Assembly (NCBI RefSeq): GCF_900142625.1
Contig: NZ_FRBN01000012.1
Location: 48,029-112,028, forward strand
Length of the DNA stretch: 64,000 nt
Reading direction: 5' to 3'
DNA from: Roseovarius marisflavi
GTDB taxonomy: Bacteria; Pseudomonadota; Alphaproteobacteria; Rhodobacterales; Rhodobacteraceae
Every line of letters starts with the position of its first letter. Position 1 is the first letter of the stretch. Of this stretch, positions 34,015-42,172 are shown piece by piece. The translations under genes were made by a program, and so were the position numbers. The notes beneath the pieces were generated by a model. The model was not told the DNA's origin and did no database searches. It saw only the letters and a list, made by a program, of their open reading frames with translations.

Positions 34015-34727
34015 GCAAACGCAAACCCCTGATCGGCGTGACCACCTCGCGGCGCTCCGGCTGGCGGATCTATCCGCTGATCGCGCTCAATGTCTGGCTG
34101 GCGGGCGGGCGCTCAATCCGTTGGGTGGCCGGGCGCGACGCCGATATCGACGCGGTGGACGGGATCATCATCGGTGGTGGCGATGACATCTCGCCCGACC
34201 TTTACGGCGGGCGGATTGTCACCACGGCGCGGCTTGACCCGGACCGCGATGCGCTGGAGCGCGGCATGGTTCTGGCGGCGTTCGAGCGCAACAAGCCGGT
34301 GCTTGGCATTTGTCGCGGCAGTCAGATGCTCAACATCGCGCTTGGCGGTTCTTTGCATCAGGATGCCTATGCCACCTATACCGCCAGCGATCAGATCCGC
34401 ACCATCCTGCCGCGAAAAACAGTGTGCATAGAGCCGGGCACGCGGCTTGCCGGGCTGGCGGGCACGGCCCCGATGAAGGTGAATGCGCTGCACACTCAGG
34501 CGGTGGATCGTCTGGGGCAGGGGCTGAAGGTCGCCGCGCATGACACCGGGGGCATGATCCAGGCGATCGAGCGCGTGTCAGAACCTTTCGCCATCGGCGT
34601 TCAGTGGCATCCCGAACACCTTTTCTATGCGCACCGCCAGATGGGGATTTTCCGCGCCCTCGTGGCCGCCGCCGCTGCGCGCCGTGACGTCACCCCGCAA
34701 TTGCCCGAGGTTGATGCGAACATGTAA
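34011..34727 (+). CDS. Gamma-glutamyl hydrolase family peptidase (C26)
   Basis: A 238-residue class I glutamine amidotransferase-like hydrolase: nucleophile Cys101 in LGICRGSQMLNIALGG, catalytic His200 and Glu202 in IGVQWHPEHLF, and the early GGGDDISPDLYGG motif. In the C26 family such enzymes cut gamma-glutamyl bonds (PuuD, folylpolyglutamate hydrolase). The four-base overlap with the amidoligase suggests that one enzyme makes, and this one trims or breaks, the same amide product. This pairing was noted in comparative studies of amidoligases (Iyer, Aravind and colleagues). Confidence 0.9.
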   Translation: MSKRKPLIGVTTSRRSGWRIYPLIALNVWLAGGRSIRWVAGRDADIDAVDGIIIGGGDDISPDLYGGRIVTTARLDPDRDALERGMVLAAFERNKPVLGICRGSQMLNIALGGSLHQDAYATYTASDQIRTILPRKTVCIEPGTRLAGLAGTAPMKVNALHTQAVDRLGQGLKVAAHDTGGMIQAIERVSEPFAIGVQWHPEHLFYAHRQMGIFRALVAAAAARRDVTPQLPEVDANM

Positions 34728-34830
34728 GTGGTCCAAACAATACCCCGAACCTGCCACATTTCAGAACAATTCACGCCACAAGCGTAAACTATCCCTGCCT
34801 AAATGGTTAATTGTAATGAGGCAGGAAACG

Positions 34831-35019
34831 ATGGAACGTCAAGCAACAGAAACCCCCGCAAAAATCCGCGACATGGTCATGCGTGAGCGTCATCTGGCAG
34901 TATCAGAGCGGGAATGGAAACACCGGCTTCGCGGCTATGGCTATGCAATCCGCGACACTGCCGAGGGGCGCTTTGTCACCTCTTTGCTGCGCGGCGCGCC
35001 GATCTGCCAGCTGACCTGA
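34831..35019 (+). CDS. Small basic protein, unknown
   Basis: A 62-residue protein with many Arg and Glu: KIRDMVMRERHLAVSEREWK, then LRGYGYAIRDTAEGRFVTSL. AGGAAACG lies 3-10 bases before ATG 34831; ATG 34816 in frame is another start. The second half has alternating strand-like residues typical of a small DNA- or RNA-binding fold, but I do not recognise it. Monocistronic between the C26 gene and a repeat element. Confidence 0.6.
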   Translation: MERQATETPAKIRDMVMRERHLAVSEREWKHRLRGYGYAIRDTAEGRFVTSLLRGAPICQLT

Positions 35020-35040
35020 GGTCTGCCAAATCCGGCTGGT

Positions 35041-35099
35041 TTCTTCTTGCTCTAAATATCCCGGGGGAGTCGCGCCGTGCGCGACGGGGGCCGCGCCCC
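35041..35099 (+). repeat. Interspersed palindromic repeat, copy 1
   Basis: The segment TTCTTCTTG ... CGGGGGAGTCGC - short loop - GCGACGGGGGC is nearly identical, in reverse orientation, to 47840-47903. It contains a GTCGC/GCGAC hairpin and a CG-rich GGGGGCCGCGCCCCC block. Such elements are scattered between genes in Rhodobacterales. Confidence 0.65.
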
Positions 35100-35125
35100 C
35101 AATGACGGTGGCCCAAAAACGACAA

Positions 35126-35150
35126 ACCCCCGAAGCATAGGCTCGGGGGT
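35126..35150 (-). terminator. Probable terminator
   Basis: ACCCCCGA and TCGGGGGT form an 8-bp stem with a 9-base loop. On the minus strand it is followed by TTGTCGTTTTT. It is located about 90 bases after the rpsU stop and may end its transcript. Confidence 0.6.
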
Positions 35151-35241
35151 CGTCAAAAGCTTCACGCATCTGGTCCGAAAACCGGTCTTCTTTTTTCGGG
35201 ATGCGAAAACCCCGTGTCGGCAAAAACTGCCTGAGCGGTCC

Positions 35242-35448
35242 TTAGACCATCCCTTCGCGCTGTGCTTTCTTACGCGCCAGCTTGCGGGAACGACGAATCG
35301 CTTCAGCTTTCTCGCGCGCTTTTTTCTCGGACGGTTTTTCGAAATGTTGCTTGAGCTTCATTTCGCGAAAAACGCCTTCGCGCTGCAGCTTTTTCTTCAG
35401 GGCACGAAGCGCCTGATCGACATTGTTGTCGCGAACACTAACCTGCAT
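35242..35448 (-). CDS. rpsU: 30S ribosomal protein S21
   Basis: A 68-residue basic protein: [20 protein letters not shown], then [20 protein letters not shown], ending with many Arg/Lys. This is the S21 pattern; alphaproteobacterial members have exactly this length. It binds near the anti-Shine-Dalgarno region of 16S rRNA. Start preceded by AAGGTGGTGA. Confidence 0.96.
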   Translation of the reverse strand: MQVSVRDNNVDQALRALKKKLQREGVFREMKLKQHFEKPSEKKAREKAEAIRRSRKLARKKAQREGMV

Positions 35449-35557
35449 GTGGTGTCACCACCTTCCTAAGTTAAAGTTGCAATAGATTGCAGGAAGGCGC
35501 CGTATAGCAAAGCACCCCAAATTTGTCTAGTGTGCGCAGAGCGAAGAGGAAAAGCCG

Positions 35558-36247
35558 ATGCATGACCCCGATTTGATCACCCGATTGCTCGATGCCGCCA
35601 AGATGCACGTGCCGTTTGACGGCTGGAGCGAGGCGACCCTGAAGGCCGCTGCAAGTGACGCGGATATTGATCCCGGACTGGTCGCGGCGATCTGTCCGCG
35701 CGGCGCGGTTGATCTTGCCTTGGCCTATCACGAGGCGGGCGATCAGGCCATGCTTGCGCGTCTTGAGGTGGCTGATCTGGGCGACATGCGGTTTCGTGAC
35801 CGCATCGCCTTTGCGGTCCGCGCCCGGCTAGAGGCGGTCGAGGACAAAGAGCTTGTCCGCCGGGGCGTGACCCTGTTTTCCCTGCCGGTTTATGCCGCCG
35901 ACGGTGCCCGCGCCATCTGGCAGACCTGTGACCGGATCTGGCTGGCGCTTGGCGATACCTCGGATGACGTGAACTGGTACACCAAGCGCGCGACGCTCTC
36001 GGGGGTTTACGGCGCGACGGTGCTTTATTGGCTGGGCGACGACAGCGAAGATCATGCCCGTACATGGGAATTTCTGGATCGCCGGATCGAGGATGTCATG
36101 CAGATCGAGAAATTCAAGGCACAGGCGCGCGACAATCGTCTGATGTCAGGGCTGATGGCGGGGCCGGTTGGCTTTTTGACCCGGATTCGCGCGCCGCAGG
36201 GTGGCGCGAGCCCCGGCATGCCGGGGCGCTGGAACGGCCCGACCTGA
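35558..36247 (+). CDS. COQ9 family protein (ubiquinone biosynthesis)
   Basis: A 229-residue protein: LLDAAKMHVPFDGWSEATL at the start (COQ9-type A-x-x-x-V-x-F-x-G-W-S/T), TetR-like helices, and the C-terminal WYTKRATLSGVYGATVLYWLGD with hydrophobic lipid-binding helix and FLDRRIEDVMQIEKFK. In mitochondria COQ9 binds ubiquinone precursors and presents them to COQ7. Start ATG 35558 after GAGGAAA. Followed after 20 bases by a quinone oxidoreductase. Confidence 0.92.
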   Translation: MHDPDLITRLLDAAKMHVPFDGWSEATLKAAASDADIDPGLVAAICPRGAVDLALAYHEAGDQAMLARLEVADLGDMRFRDRIAFAVRARLEAVEDKELVRRGVTLFSLPVYAADGARAIWQTCDRIWLALGDTSDDVNWYTKRATLSGVYGATVLYWLGDDSEDHARTWEFLDRRIEDVMQIEKFKAQARDNRLMSGLMAGPVGFLTRIRAPQGGASPGMPGRWNGPT

Positions 36248-36267
36248 GAACATAAGGAATCAAGGAC

Positions 36268-37251
36268 ATGAGCACGACGATGCAGGCCGTTGAAATCACC
36301 CGCGCAGGCGGCCCCGAGGTTTTGGTGCCAGCCACCCGCCCGCGCCCCGACCCGCGCGCCGGTGAGGTGGTGATCAAGCTGGCCTATGCCGGGGTGAACC
36401 GGCCCGATGCCCTGCAACGTGCCGGGCTTTATGCGCCGCCCGCCACCGCAAGCGATCTGCCCGGTCTTGAGGGCGCAGGCGAGGTTGTCGCGCTCGGCGC
36501 AGGGGTGAGCGGGATTGCCCTTGGCGATCAGGTTTGCGCGCTGTTGCCCGGCGGCGGCTACGCCGAATATGTCGCCACGCCTGCCGCGCATTGCCTGCCG
36601 GTGCCGTCCGGCATGGGCCTGAAAGAGGCGGCGTGCCTTCCCGAGACCTATTTCACCGTCTGGTCGAACGTGTTTGAGCGCGGCGCCCTCCAGGCGGGCG
36701 AGCGGTTCCTGGTGCATGGCGGGTCAAGCGGCATCGGCACCACCGCGATCCAGCTTGCGCGTGAATTCGGCGCGCGGGTGTTTGCCACCGCAGGGTCGGA
36801 CGAAAAATGCCGGGTCTGCGAAGATCTGGGTGCAGAGCGGGCGATCAACTATCGCCGCGATGATTTCGTTGATGTGATCCGCGCCGAGGGCGGGGCCGAT
36901 CTTATCCTCGACATGGTCGGCGGCGATTACCTGCCGCGCAACGTCAAGGCCCTAGCCGATGACGGACGTCTTGTGCAGATCGCGTTCTTGCAGGGGCCGA
37001 AGGTCGAGCTGAACTTTGCCCCGCTGATGATGCGCCGCCTGACAATCACCGGAAGCACCCTGCGCCCGCAGAGCGATCTGGCCAAGGCACGGATCGCCGA
37101 GGCCCTTTTGGCGAACGTCTGGCCGCTGCTTGAGGCAGGCAAGATCGCGCCGGTGATGGATTCCGAATTTGCGCTTGCCGATGCCTCCAAGGCGCATGCC
37201 CGGATGGAAACCAGCGGCCATATCGGCAAGATCGTCCTGAAGGTCGGCTAG
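36268..37251 (+). CDS. NAD(P)H-quinone oxidoreductase (zeta-crystallin/PIG3 type)
   Basis: A 327-residue zinc-free MDR enzyme: GroES-like domain VVIKLAYAGVNRPDALQRAG, PGLEGAGEVVALGAG, nucleotide fold FLVHGGSSGIGTTAIQLAREFGA (H-G-G-S-S-G-I-G is the PIG3 signature), and the end part with RRLTITGSTLRPQ. It reduces quinones or other alpha,beta-unsaturated compounds with NAD(P)H. Start ATG 36268, 20 bases after coq9. Confidence 0.92.
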   Translation: MSTTMQAVEITRAGGPEVLVPATRPRPDPRAGEVVIKLAYAGVNRPDALQRAGLYAPPATASDLPGLEGAGEVVALGAGVSGIALGDQVCALLPGGGYAEYVATPAAHCLPVPSGMGLKEAACLPETYFTVWSNVFERGALQAGERFLVHGGSSGIGTTAIQLAREFGARVFATAGSDEKCRVCEDLGAERAINYRRDDFVDVIRAEGGADLILDMVGGDYLPRNVKALADDGRLVQIAFLQGPKVELNFAPLMMRRLTITGSTLRPQSDLAKARIAEALLANVWPLLEAGKIAPVMDSEFALADASKAHARMETSGHIGKIVLKVG

Positions 37252-37252
37252 G

Positions 37253-38368
37253 GTGACGCCGCTGGTCTTGTCGATCCTTGCACTGGCGGGCCTGAGCCTC
37301 TGCCTGAGCCTCTGGGCGATCCGGCGCGATGTGCCGCTCAACTGGCGGTTTGCCCTGCCAGAGGCCTTGCCCAAGGGGGGCGCGCCACGCTTTGAAACGC
37401 TGTTGGATTACACCGCGCCAGAGGGGCAGGCCCACGCGCCCGCGATTGTGCAGGAGAGCGGCGGCTTTTCGGTGATCTGGTTCCAGGGCTCTGCCGAAGC
37501 ACAGCCGGATGTCGATATCTTCGCCAGCCATATAACGCGTGATGGCGACGCATGGCAGGCCTCAGCCCCCGAACGCCACCTGACCCGAGGCGCGCTTGCG
37601 GACGCGTTCGAGCCGCGCCAATTGGTGGTGACCCTTGGCAATACCATTCAAAATGACGCCGCCCCCGGTCATCTCTACACAACCGCCGTATCGGTCGGGG
37701 GCTGGGCCATGGCCGCAATCGCAGAGGTCGCGATGGGCGCGCGCGGGCCTGTCAGGGCCAGCAAGCTTAACCTTTCGCCAATCCTCAACCGCTCGTTTCT
37801 GGTGAAATCGCCAATGCTGGCCTACGGCGATGGCAGTCACGCCTTGCCGGCCTATTTCGAAATGGGCCCGACCTATGGCGCGCTTGTGCGCTTTGATCCG
37901 CGAGGACGGGTTCGCGATCAGCGCCGCATGTCCGGCACCGGGGTGAAACCGATTCAGCCGATGATCGTGCCGCTTGACGCGACCCGAGCGCTTGCCTTTC
38001 TGCGTGATTTTGACCGCAGCGGAACGCTCTGGCTAAGCCGAACGAGCGATGGCGGCCAAAGCTGGTCGCGCGCCGAGGCGCTTGACATGGCCAACCCAAG
38101 CGCGCCGGTCGCGGCCCTTGCCCTTGGCGACGGGCGCATATTGATGGCGATGAATGACGATGCGGATCACCCAGATGATCTTCGGCTCGCGCTGAGCAGG
38201 GATGAGGGCGCAACCTGGCAGGAGGTGTACCGCTTCACCGGCGAGGGCGCATTGCGCTATCCGATGCTGCGCCGGGTGGGCGATGACATCGCGCTGGCCT
38301 ATTCCACCGGAGGCAAGCGCGGCATCCGCGTCCATCTGTTCAACGGCCTCTGGCTGGCGGCGCAATGA
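37253..38368 (+). CDS. Sialidase-fold (BNR repeat) protein, membrane-anchored
   Basis: A 371-residue protein starting with GTG 37253 one base after the preceding stop. One N-terminal hydrophobic helix (LVLSILALAGLSLCLSLWAI) anchors or exports it. The rest is a beta-propeller with Asp-box/BNR loops: LWLSRTSDGGQSWSRAEAL and LALSRDEGATWQEVYRF (S/T-x-D-x-G-x-T-W), plus GTGVKPIQPMIVPLD. The catalytic residues of exo-sialidases are not obvious, so I call it sialidase-like. The following membrane-protein gene overlaps by four bases (ATGA), implying joint function. Confidence 0.8.
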   Translation: MTPLVLSILALAGLSLCLSLWAIRRDVPLNWRFALPEALPKGGAPRFETLLDYTAPEGQAHAPAIVQESGGFSVIWFQGSAEAQPDVDIFASHITRDGDAWQASAPERHLTRGALADAFEPRQLVVTLGNTIQNDAAPGHLYTTAVSVGGWAMAAIAEVAMGARGPVRASKLNLSPILNRSFLVKSPMLAYGDGSHALPAYFEMGPTYGALVRFDPRGRVRDQRRMSGTGVKPIQPMIVPLDATRALAFLRDFDRSGTLWLSRTSDGGQSWSRAEALDMANPSAPVAALALGDGRILMAMNDDADHPDDLRLALSRDEGATWQEVYRFTGEGALRYPMLRRVGDDIALAYSTGGKRGIRVHLFNGLWLAAQ

Positions 38369-38889
38369 GAGCGGCGGCAGACTGGATTGCGCTTGCCCTT
38401 GTGATGGCTTGGGTTGGCTTTGCAGTGGCGGGTCCGGTTGGCGCGGGGGCAATTGCCCTTGCGGTGCTCTTGCTGCGCGGTTGGGTGCCGGTGTCGACGC
38501 TGATGGCGCTTTTGGCGCCCTTGGGGGTGATGTTGCCCGCGCTGGCCCTGCGCCAGATGGCGGCGGGCATGGGCGTTGCGGTGATCCCCTTTGGCAGCTT
38601 AGAGCTGGTGGTGTTTTTGCTGGCCTACCTTGTCTTTCTGGCTTCGGCCATGGGGGTGGTGCCGGTCGGTCTTTACCGGTTTGGCTATGCGCCCGTGCCG
38701 GTGGCGGTGATGGTGCTGGCGGCCTGTGGATACGGCGCGCTGAGTGGACAGGTGTTCTTGCCGATCGTTGCGGTGATGGGGCAGGCGCTTTGGGTCATGG
38801 GCTGGGGCAGCAGCAACTGGTTTGATCACGTGCTGCATGCTGTTCTGGTGCCGGTGACGATCGTGGTTTTGATCCTGCGGATGGTCTGA
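38365..38889 (+). CDS. Small integral membrane protein, partner of sialidase-like gene
   Basis: A 174-residue protein with about six hydrophobic helices (WIALALVMAWVGFAVAGPV; AGAIALAVLLLRGWV; LMALLAPLGVMLPALAL; LVVFLLAYLVFLASAMGVV; VAVMVLAACGYGAL; VLVPVTIVVLILRMV). No recognisable transporter motif. Start ATG 38365 overlaps the sialidase-like stop. I recall that such pairs occur in Rhodobacterales, without a known role. Confidence 0.75.
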   Translation: MRAAADWIALALVMAWVGFAVAGPVGAGAIALAVLLLRGWVPVSTLMALLAPLGVMLPALALRQMAAGMGVAVIPFGSLELVVFLLAYLVFLASAMGVVPVGLYRFGYAPVPVAVMVLAACGYGALSGQVFLPIVAVMGQALWVMGWGSSNWFDHVLHAVLVPVTIVVLILRMV

Positions 38890-38902
38890 GCGAGGTTAGG
38901 CC

Positions 38903-38935
38903 CGGAATTTGAGTATTTTTGGAACGATGAAAGCC
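38903..38935 (+). repeat. Partial copy of a 3' intergenic repeat
   Basis: GAATTTGAGTATTTTTGGAAC then GATGAAAG resembles the flank of the repeat copies at 35041 and 47840 (G-T-A-N-T-T-T-N-G-N-C-A-A-G-A-x-G-A-A). It lies just after the membrane-protein gene. A short and partial match. Confidence 0.4.
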
Positions 38936-38957
38936 AGGGTGGGATGGTGCCGAGCCG

Positions 38958-39608
38958 TTACCGGATAGGATCAAACAGCGCGTCTTTCATACGGCAGTCG
39001 CGGACCACATCGCGCCCGCAGGGCACCGGGGTGAGATCTTTTGAGAGGCAGAGCCGCGCCTCTTGAATGCGGCCCTCGCGGCAGGTGATGGTCAGCATAT
39101 CGGGCTCCAGCCCCGGATTGGCCTTGAGGAAGGCCTCTTCGATCACCGAGGCGGGCAGTTTTACTGGTTTCGAGAGTTTGCGAAAGACCGGCGGGCGGAT
39201 GACGCTTTCATAGGCCTGGCGCGCCAGGGCATAGTAATCCGGCCCCGAAAGCCCGGTGCAGGCGCCGTGTTTTTTCCACTGATACCAGGCCAAACCGGGG
39301 GTGCCCATGATATCGGCCATGGCGTCTGTCATCTGGCGCGACGGCGGGCGCGCGGCGGTTTGGCAATGGGCGGGAAAGCCGCGATGATGCTGCGGCCAGA
39401 GCCCGTGAAGCACCCAGCCATGATCGGTGGTCTCCTCGCATTGCGGTGAGCGGCGCGCGTCGCCCTTGAGCTCGCACCATGTCGGCGACCAGCTCAGCGA
39501 GAGAACGTAATAGTCGAACTCTCCGGCGCGGTTCGATTGCGCCAGGGCGGGCGCGCTGAGCAGGCTCAAGACGACAAGCAGAAACACCGGCATTCTTTGG
39601 ACTTTCAT
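38958..39608 (-). CDS. Ribonuclease T2 family protein, exported
   Basis: A 216-residue protein with a signal peptide (1-23, SLLSAPALA). The two T2 active-site motifs are present: HGLWPQHHRGFP (CAS I) and WKKHGACTGL (CAS II), with supporting cysteines (CELKG, CEETTD, CRMKD). It cuts single-stranded RNA through 2',3'-cyclic intermediates outside the cytoplasm. CpdB at 6430 could process such products. Monocistronic. Confidence 0.93.
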   Translation of the reverse strand: MKVQRMPVFLLVVLSLLSAPALAQSNRAGEFDYYVLSLSWSPTWCELKGDARRSPQCEETTDHGWVLHGLWPQHHRGFPAHCQTAARPPSRQMTDAMADIMGTPGLAWYQWKKHGACTGLSGPDYYALARQAYESVIRPPVFRKLSKPVKLPASVIEEAFLKANPGLEPDMLTITCREGRIQEARLCLSKDLTPVPCGRDVVRDCRMKDALFDPIR

Positions 39609-39724
39609 TTTGCTTCAGACACTACTATATACTCGGCAAGTTCCCCGACAATGGAAACCCGTTCCGGCCAGACCGGAACCGCCCCTCCAGGCGACGGGAA
39701 AGATATGCGTTAAGGAGACCCGAG

Positions 39725-40483
39725 ATGTCTAAACCAATCATGGCCAAGGCCACCGCCGTCTGGCTGGTGGATAACACGACGCTGAATTTCAAGCAGATCG
39801 CGGATTTCTGCGGGCTGCACGAGCTTGAAGTGCAGGGCATTGCCGATGGCGATGTGGCCGCGGGCGTCAAGGGGTTTGACCCGGTCGCCAACAATCAGCT
39901 GACCGAGGAAGAGATTGAAGCCGGGCAGAAAAACCCGCTGCACAAGCTCAAGCTCAAGTTCAACGCCGCCGCACAGGGCGAGGAAAAGCGCCGTGGCCCG
40001 CGCTATACTCCGCTGTCCAAGCGCCAGGACCGTCCGGCGTCGATTCTCTGGCTGGTCAAGTTCCACCCCGAGCTGGCCGACAGCCAGATTTCGCGCCTTG
40101 TCGGCACCACCAAGCCGACCATTCAGGCGATTCGCGAGCGGACCCACTGGAATATCGCCAATATTCAGCCGATCGACCCGGTGGCGCTTGGGCTTTGCAA
40201 GCAATCCGAGCTTGATGCCGCCGTGCAAAAGGCGAGCGCCAAGAAGGCCCGCGAAGGTGCCGCGATGAGCGATGATGAGCGTCGCAAGTTGCTCAGCACC
40301 GAGCAGAGCCTTGGCATGGAGTCAGAGCCCAAGATCCCGACCGCGATCGAGGGTCTGGAATCGTTCACGCTTGGCCAGGACTACCAGCCGGAAGAGCGCG
40401 AAAAGAAATACGATGCCGAAAGCCTATTCAACCTGCCCGATGCGTCAGATGATGACGACGAGGACGAGGACGAAAGCCGCTAA
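39725..40483 (+). CDS. trcR: Cell cycle transcriptional regulator TrcR (DUF1013)
   Basis: A 252-residue protein. MAKATAVWLVDNTTLNFKQIADFCGLHELEVQGIADG is the DUF1013/TrcR start with a helix-turn-helix. A second one is seen in WLVKFHPELADSQISRLVGTTKPTIQAIRERTHWN. The C-terminus is acidic (DASDDDDEDEDESR). Known from Rhodobacterales as a transcription regulator linked to the cell-cycle network; it is well conserved in alphaproteobacteria. ATG 39725 after AAGGAGACCCGAG. Confidence 0.9.
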   Translation: MSKPIMAKATAVWLVDNTTLNFKQIADFCGLHELEVQGIADGDVAAGVKGFDPVANNQLTEEEIEAGQKNPLHKLKLKFNAAAQGEEKRRGPRYTPLSKRQDRPASILWLVKFHPELADSQISRLVGTTKPTIQAIRERTHWNIANIQPIDPVALGLCKQSELDAAVQKASAKKAREGAAMSDDERRKLLSTEQSLGMESEPKIPTAIEGLESFTLGQDYQPEEREKKYDAESLFNLPDASDDDDEDEDESR

Positions 40484-40512
40484 GCCGACAGGCATCGGTG
40501 ACGATACCAGGA

Positions 40513-40541
40513 AACCCGGGCCGGAAGGCTCGGGTTTTTTT
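40513..40541 (+). terminator. Rho-independent terminator of trcR
   Basis: AACCCGGGCC and GGCTCGGGTT form a stem with one mismatch and a GGAA loop, followed by TTTTTTTA. It ends trcR on the plus strand. Confidence 0.9.
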
Positions 40542-40584
40542 ATCGATTTTACCGCTGCACCGAAAAAAAATCGCGCGTGTCCGA

Positions 40585-40745
40585 AAAAATGTTGTATTGA
40601 CTCAATCACGGCCCTAAGTGCGATTTGCAGACGCCAACGCACGCGCCTCTGGCCGGTGGCCCCGCCATCCGTGTTTACGTAGCGACGGTAACGTCTCCCG
40701 TTATGAACTGGTCGGGTGAAAGCCCGGGTCTGATAGGAGATGACC
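40585..40745 (+). promoter_or_regulatory. Leader of ornithine decarboxylase (possible speF-type RNA motif)
   Basis: About 150 bases precede the decarboxylase, after the trcR terminator. They include several short inverted blocks (GGCCGGTGGCC, CCGTTTACG/CGTAGCGACGG-like, CGGGTGAAAGCCCGG) and end at TAGGAG. Alphaproteobacterial ornithine decarboxylase genes often carry a conserved upstream RNA, the speF motif. I infer it here from gene identity, leader length and stem-like composition; it has not been checked against the model. Confidence 0.45.
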
Positions 40746-41930
40746 ATGAACGCTTACGTGAACCCCCTTGCGGGCGGCGACGCCGTATTTGCAGCCTTCG
40801 ATACCTCTTCCGTGATCGTCGATTACATCCGACGCACCACTTTTGATCACCCGACGCTGGTGGTTCACCGTGACACTGTCGCGCGTCAGTATCGTGCGCT
40901 CAAGGCCGGTCTTGGCTGCGCCGACATTCACTATGCGGTCAAGGCAAACCCGACCCGCGAGATCATCGAACTTCTGATCGCCGAAGGCAGCCACTTTGAT
41001 GCGGCCTCGCGCGGCGAGATCGAGCTTTGCCTGAGCCTTGGCGCGCATCCCGAGCACATCTCGTTCGGCAATACCGTGAAACGCGCAAGCGACATTGCCT
41101 TTGCCCACGGCGCAGGGATCACCCTGTTTGCGGCCGATAGCGACATGGAGCTTGAAAAGATCGCAACCCACGCGCCCGGCGCGGAGGTTTACATTCGTCT
41201 TCTGGTGGGTGCGACCGGCGCCGACTGGCCGCTGAGCCGCAAGTTTGGCTGTGCGCCGGAAATGGCGGGCGACCTGATGGGCCGTGCCCGCGAGCTTGGG
41301 CTGAGGCCGGTTGGCCTGTCGTTTCATGTCGGAAGCCAGACCCGGCGCGCCGAAATGTGGCGCGAGACGCTGGATCAGGTCGCAGGCGTTTGGGCCGAGG
41401 CCCGCGCAACCGGCTTTGACCTTGACATGATCAATATCGGCGGCGGGTTCCCGGCGTTTTACGGCGAAGAGATCGAAGCCCCGCAGGCCTATGCCGCGCA
41501 GGTCATGGCGATGGTAGAGCCGCGCTTTCCCGGTGCCACCCGCGTGATGGCAGAACCGGGTCGCGGCATGGTCGCCGAGGCCGGCATGATCGCCGCCGAG
41601 GTGCTTTTGGTGAGCCGCAAATCCGAGGATGATATCTGTCGCTGGGTGTATCTCGATATCGGTAAATTCTCGGGCCTGGCCGAAACCATGGACGAGGCGA
41701 TCCGCTATCAGTTTCTGACAGAGCGCGAGCATGAGGCGACCGGCCCCTGCATTCTGGCGGGTCCGTCCTGTGACAGTGCCGATGTGCTCTACGAAAAGCG
41801 CCCGGTGGCGATGCCGCTTGGGCTTCAGTCCGGCGACAGGATCATCATCCGCAATTGCGGCGCCTATACGTCGAGCTATTCCTCGGTTGGCTTCAACGGT
41901 TTTCCGCCGCTTGAGGTCGTGGTGATCTAG
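40746..41930 (+). CDS. Ornithine/lysine decarboxylase, type III PLP
   Basis: A 394-residue fold-type III PLP enzyme: PLP Lys66 in IHYAVKANPTREI, FHVGSQTRR, the glycine loop INIGGGFPAFY, EPGRGMVAEAG, and catalytic Cys in GPSCDSADVLYE. This fits ornithine decarboxylases (ornithine to putrescine) rather than DapDC; some members also accept lysine. The start is ATG 40746 because TAGGAG ends at 40739, touching the ATG at 40740. The 150-base leader suggests polyamine-dependent control. The gene ends directly before a palindromic repeat. Confidence 0.9.
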   Translation: MNAYVNPLAGGDAVFAAFDTSSVIVDYIRRTTFDHPTLVVHRDTVARQYRALKAGLGCADIHYAVKANPTREIIELLIAEGSHFDAASRGEIELCLSLGAHPEHISFGNTVKRASDIAFAHGAGITLFAADSDMELEKIATHAPGAEVYIRLLVGATGADWPLSRKFGCAPEMAGDLMGRARELGLRPVGLSFHVGSQTRRAEMWRETLDQVAGVWAEARATGFDLDMINIGGGFPAFYGEEIEAPQAYAAQVMAMVEPRFPGATRVMAEPGRGMVAEAGMIAAEVLLVSRKSEDDICRWVYLDIGKFSGLAETMDEAIRYQFLTEREHEATGPCILAGPSCDSADVLYEKRPVAMPLGLQSGDRIIIRNCGAYTSSYSSVGFNGFPPLEVVVI

Positions 41931-42032
41931 AGCATGTTGCTCAAAAGTGGGAACCGGTTTTGAGCGTCGACAACATGCGAAATCAATAGGTGGAGCATGT
42001 CGCGTGAATTTTGAGTGAACGCGACATGCTCC
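41931..42032. repeat. Palindromic repeat pair (REP/RIME-like)
   Basis: Two hairpins follow the decarboxylase stop. The first, 41932-41978, pairs GCATGTTG ... CAACATGC with CTCAAAA/TTTTGAG inside. The second, 41992-42032, is GGAGCATGTCGCGT ... ACGCGACATGCTCC. The sequence AGCATGTTG-CTCAAAA-GTGGGAACCGG resembles palindromic elements common between genes in alphaproteobacteria. Confidence 0.75.
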
Positions 42033-42172
42033 AAGGCGACCCTCGCCGCGCTCTTGCGTGTGCGTCTCGGTTTTGGCGGCCCGGGTGGCAACATCCGGGC
42101 TTTGCTTTGCGCAGGAAACGGGTCGCGTGGCGGGTCAATTACGGCAACTCTTGTCGGCAAAGGAGTGCTGTC

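Noticed and set aside
35077..35469. Plus-strand frame over rpsU
   Set aside because: rpsU on the minus strand is certain; the frame includes its complement and the terminator.
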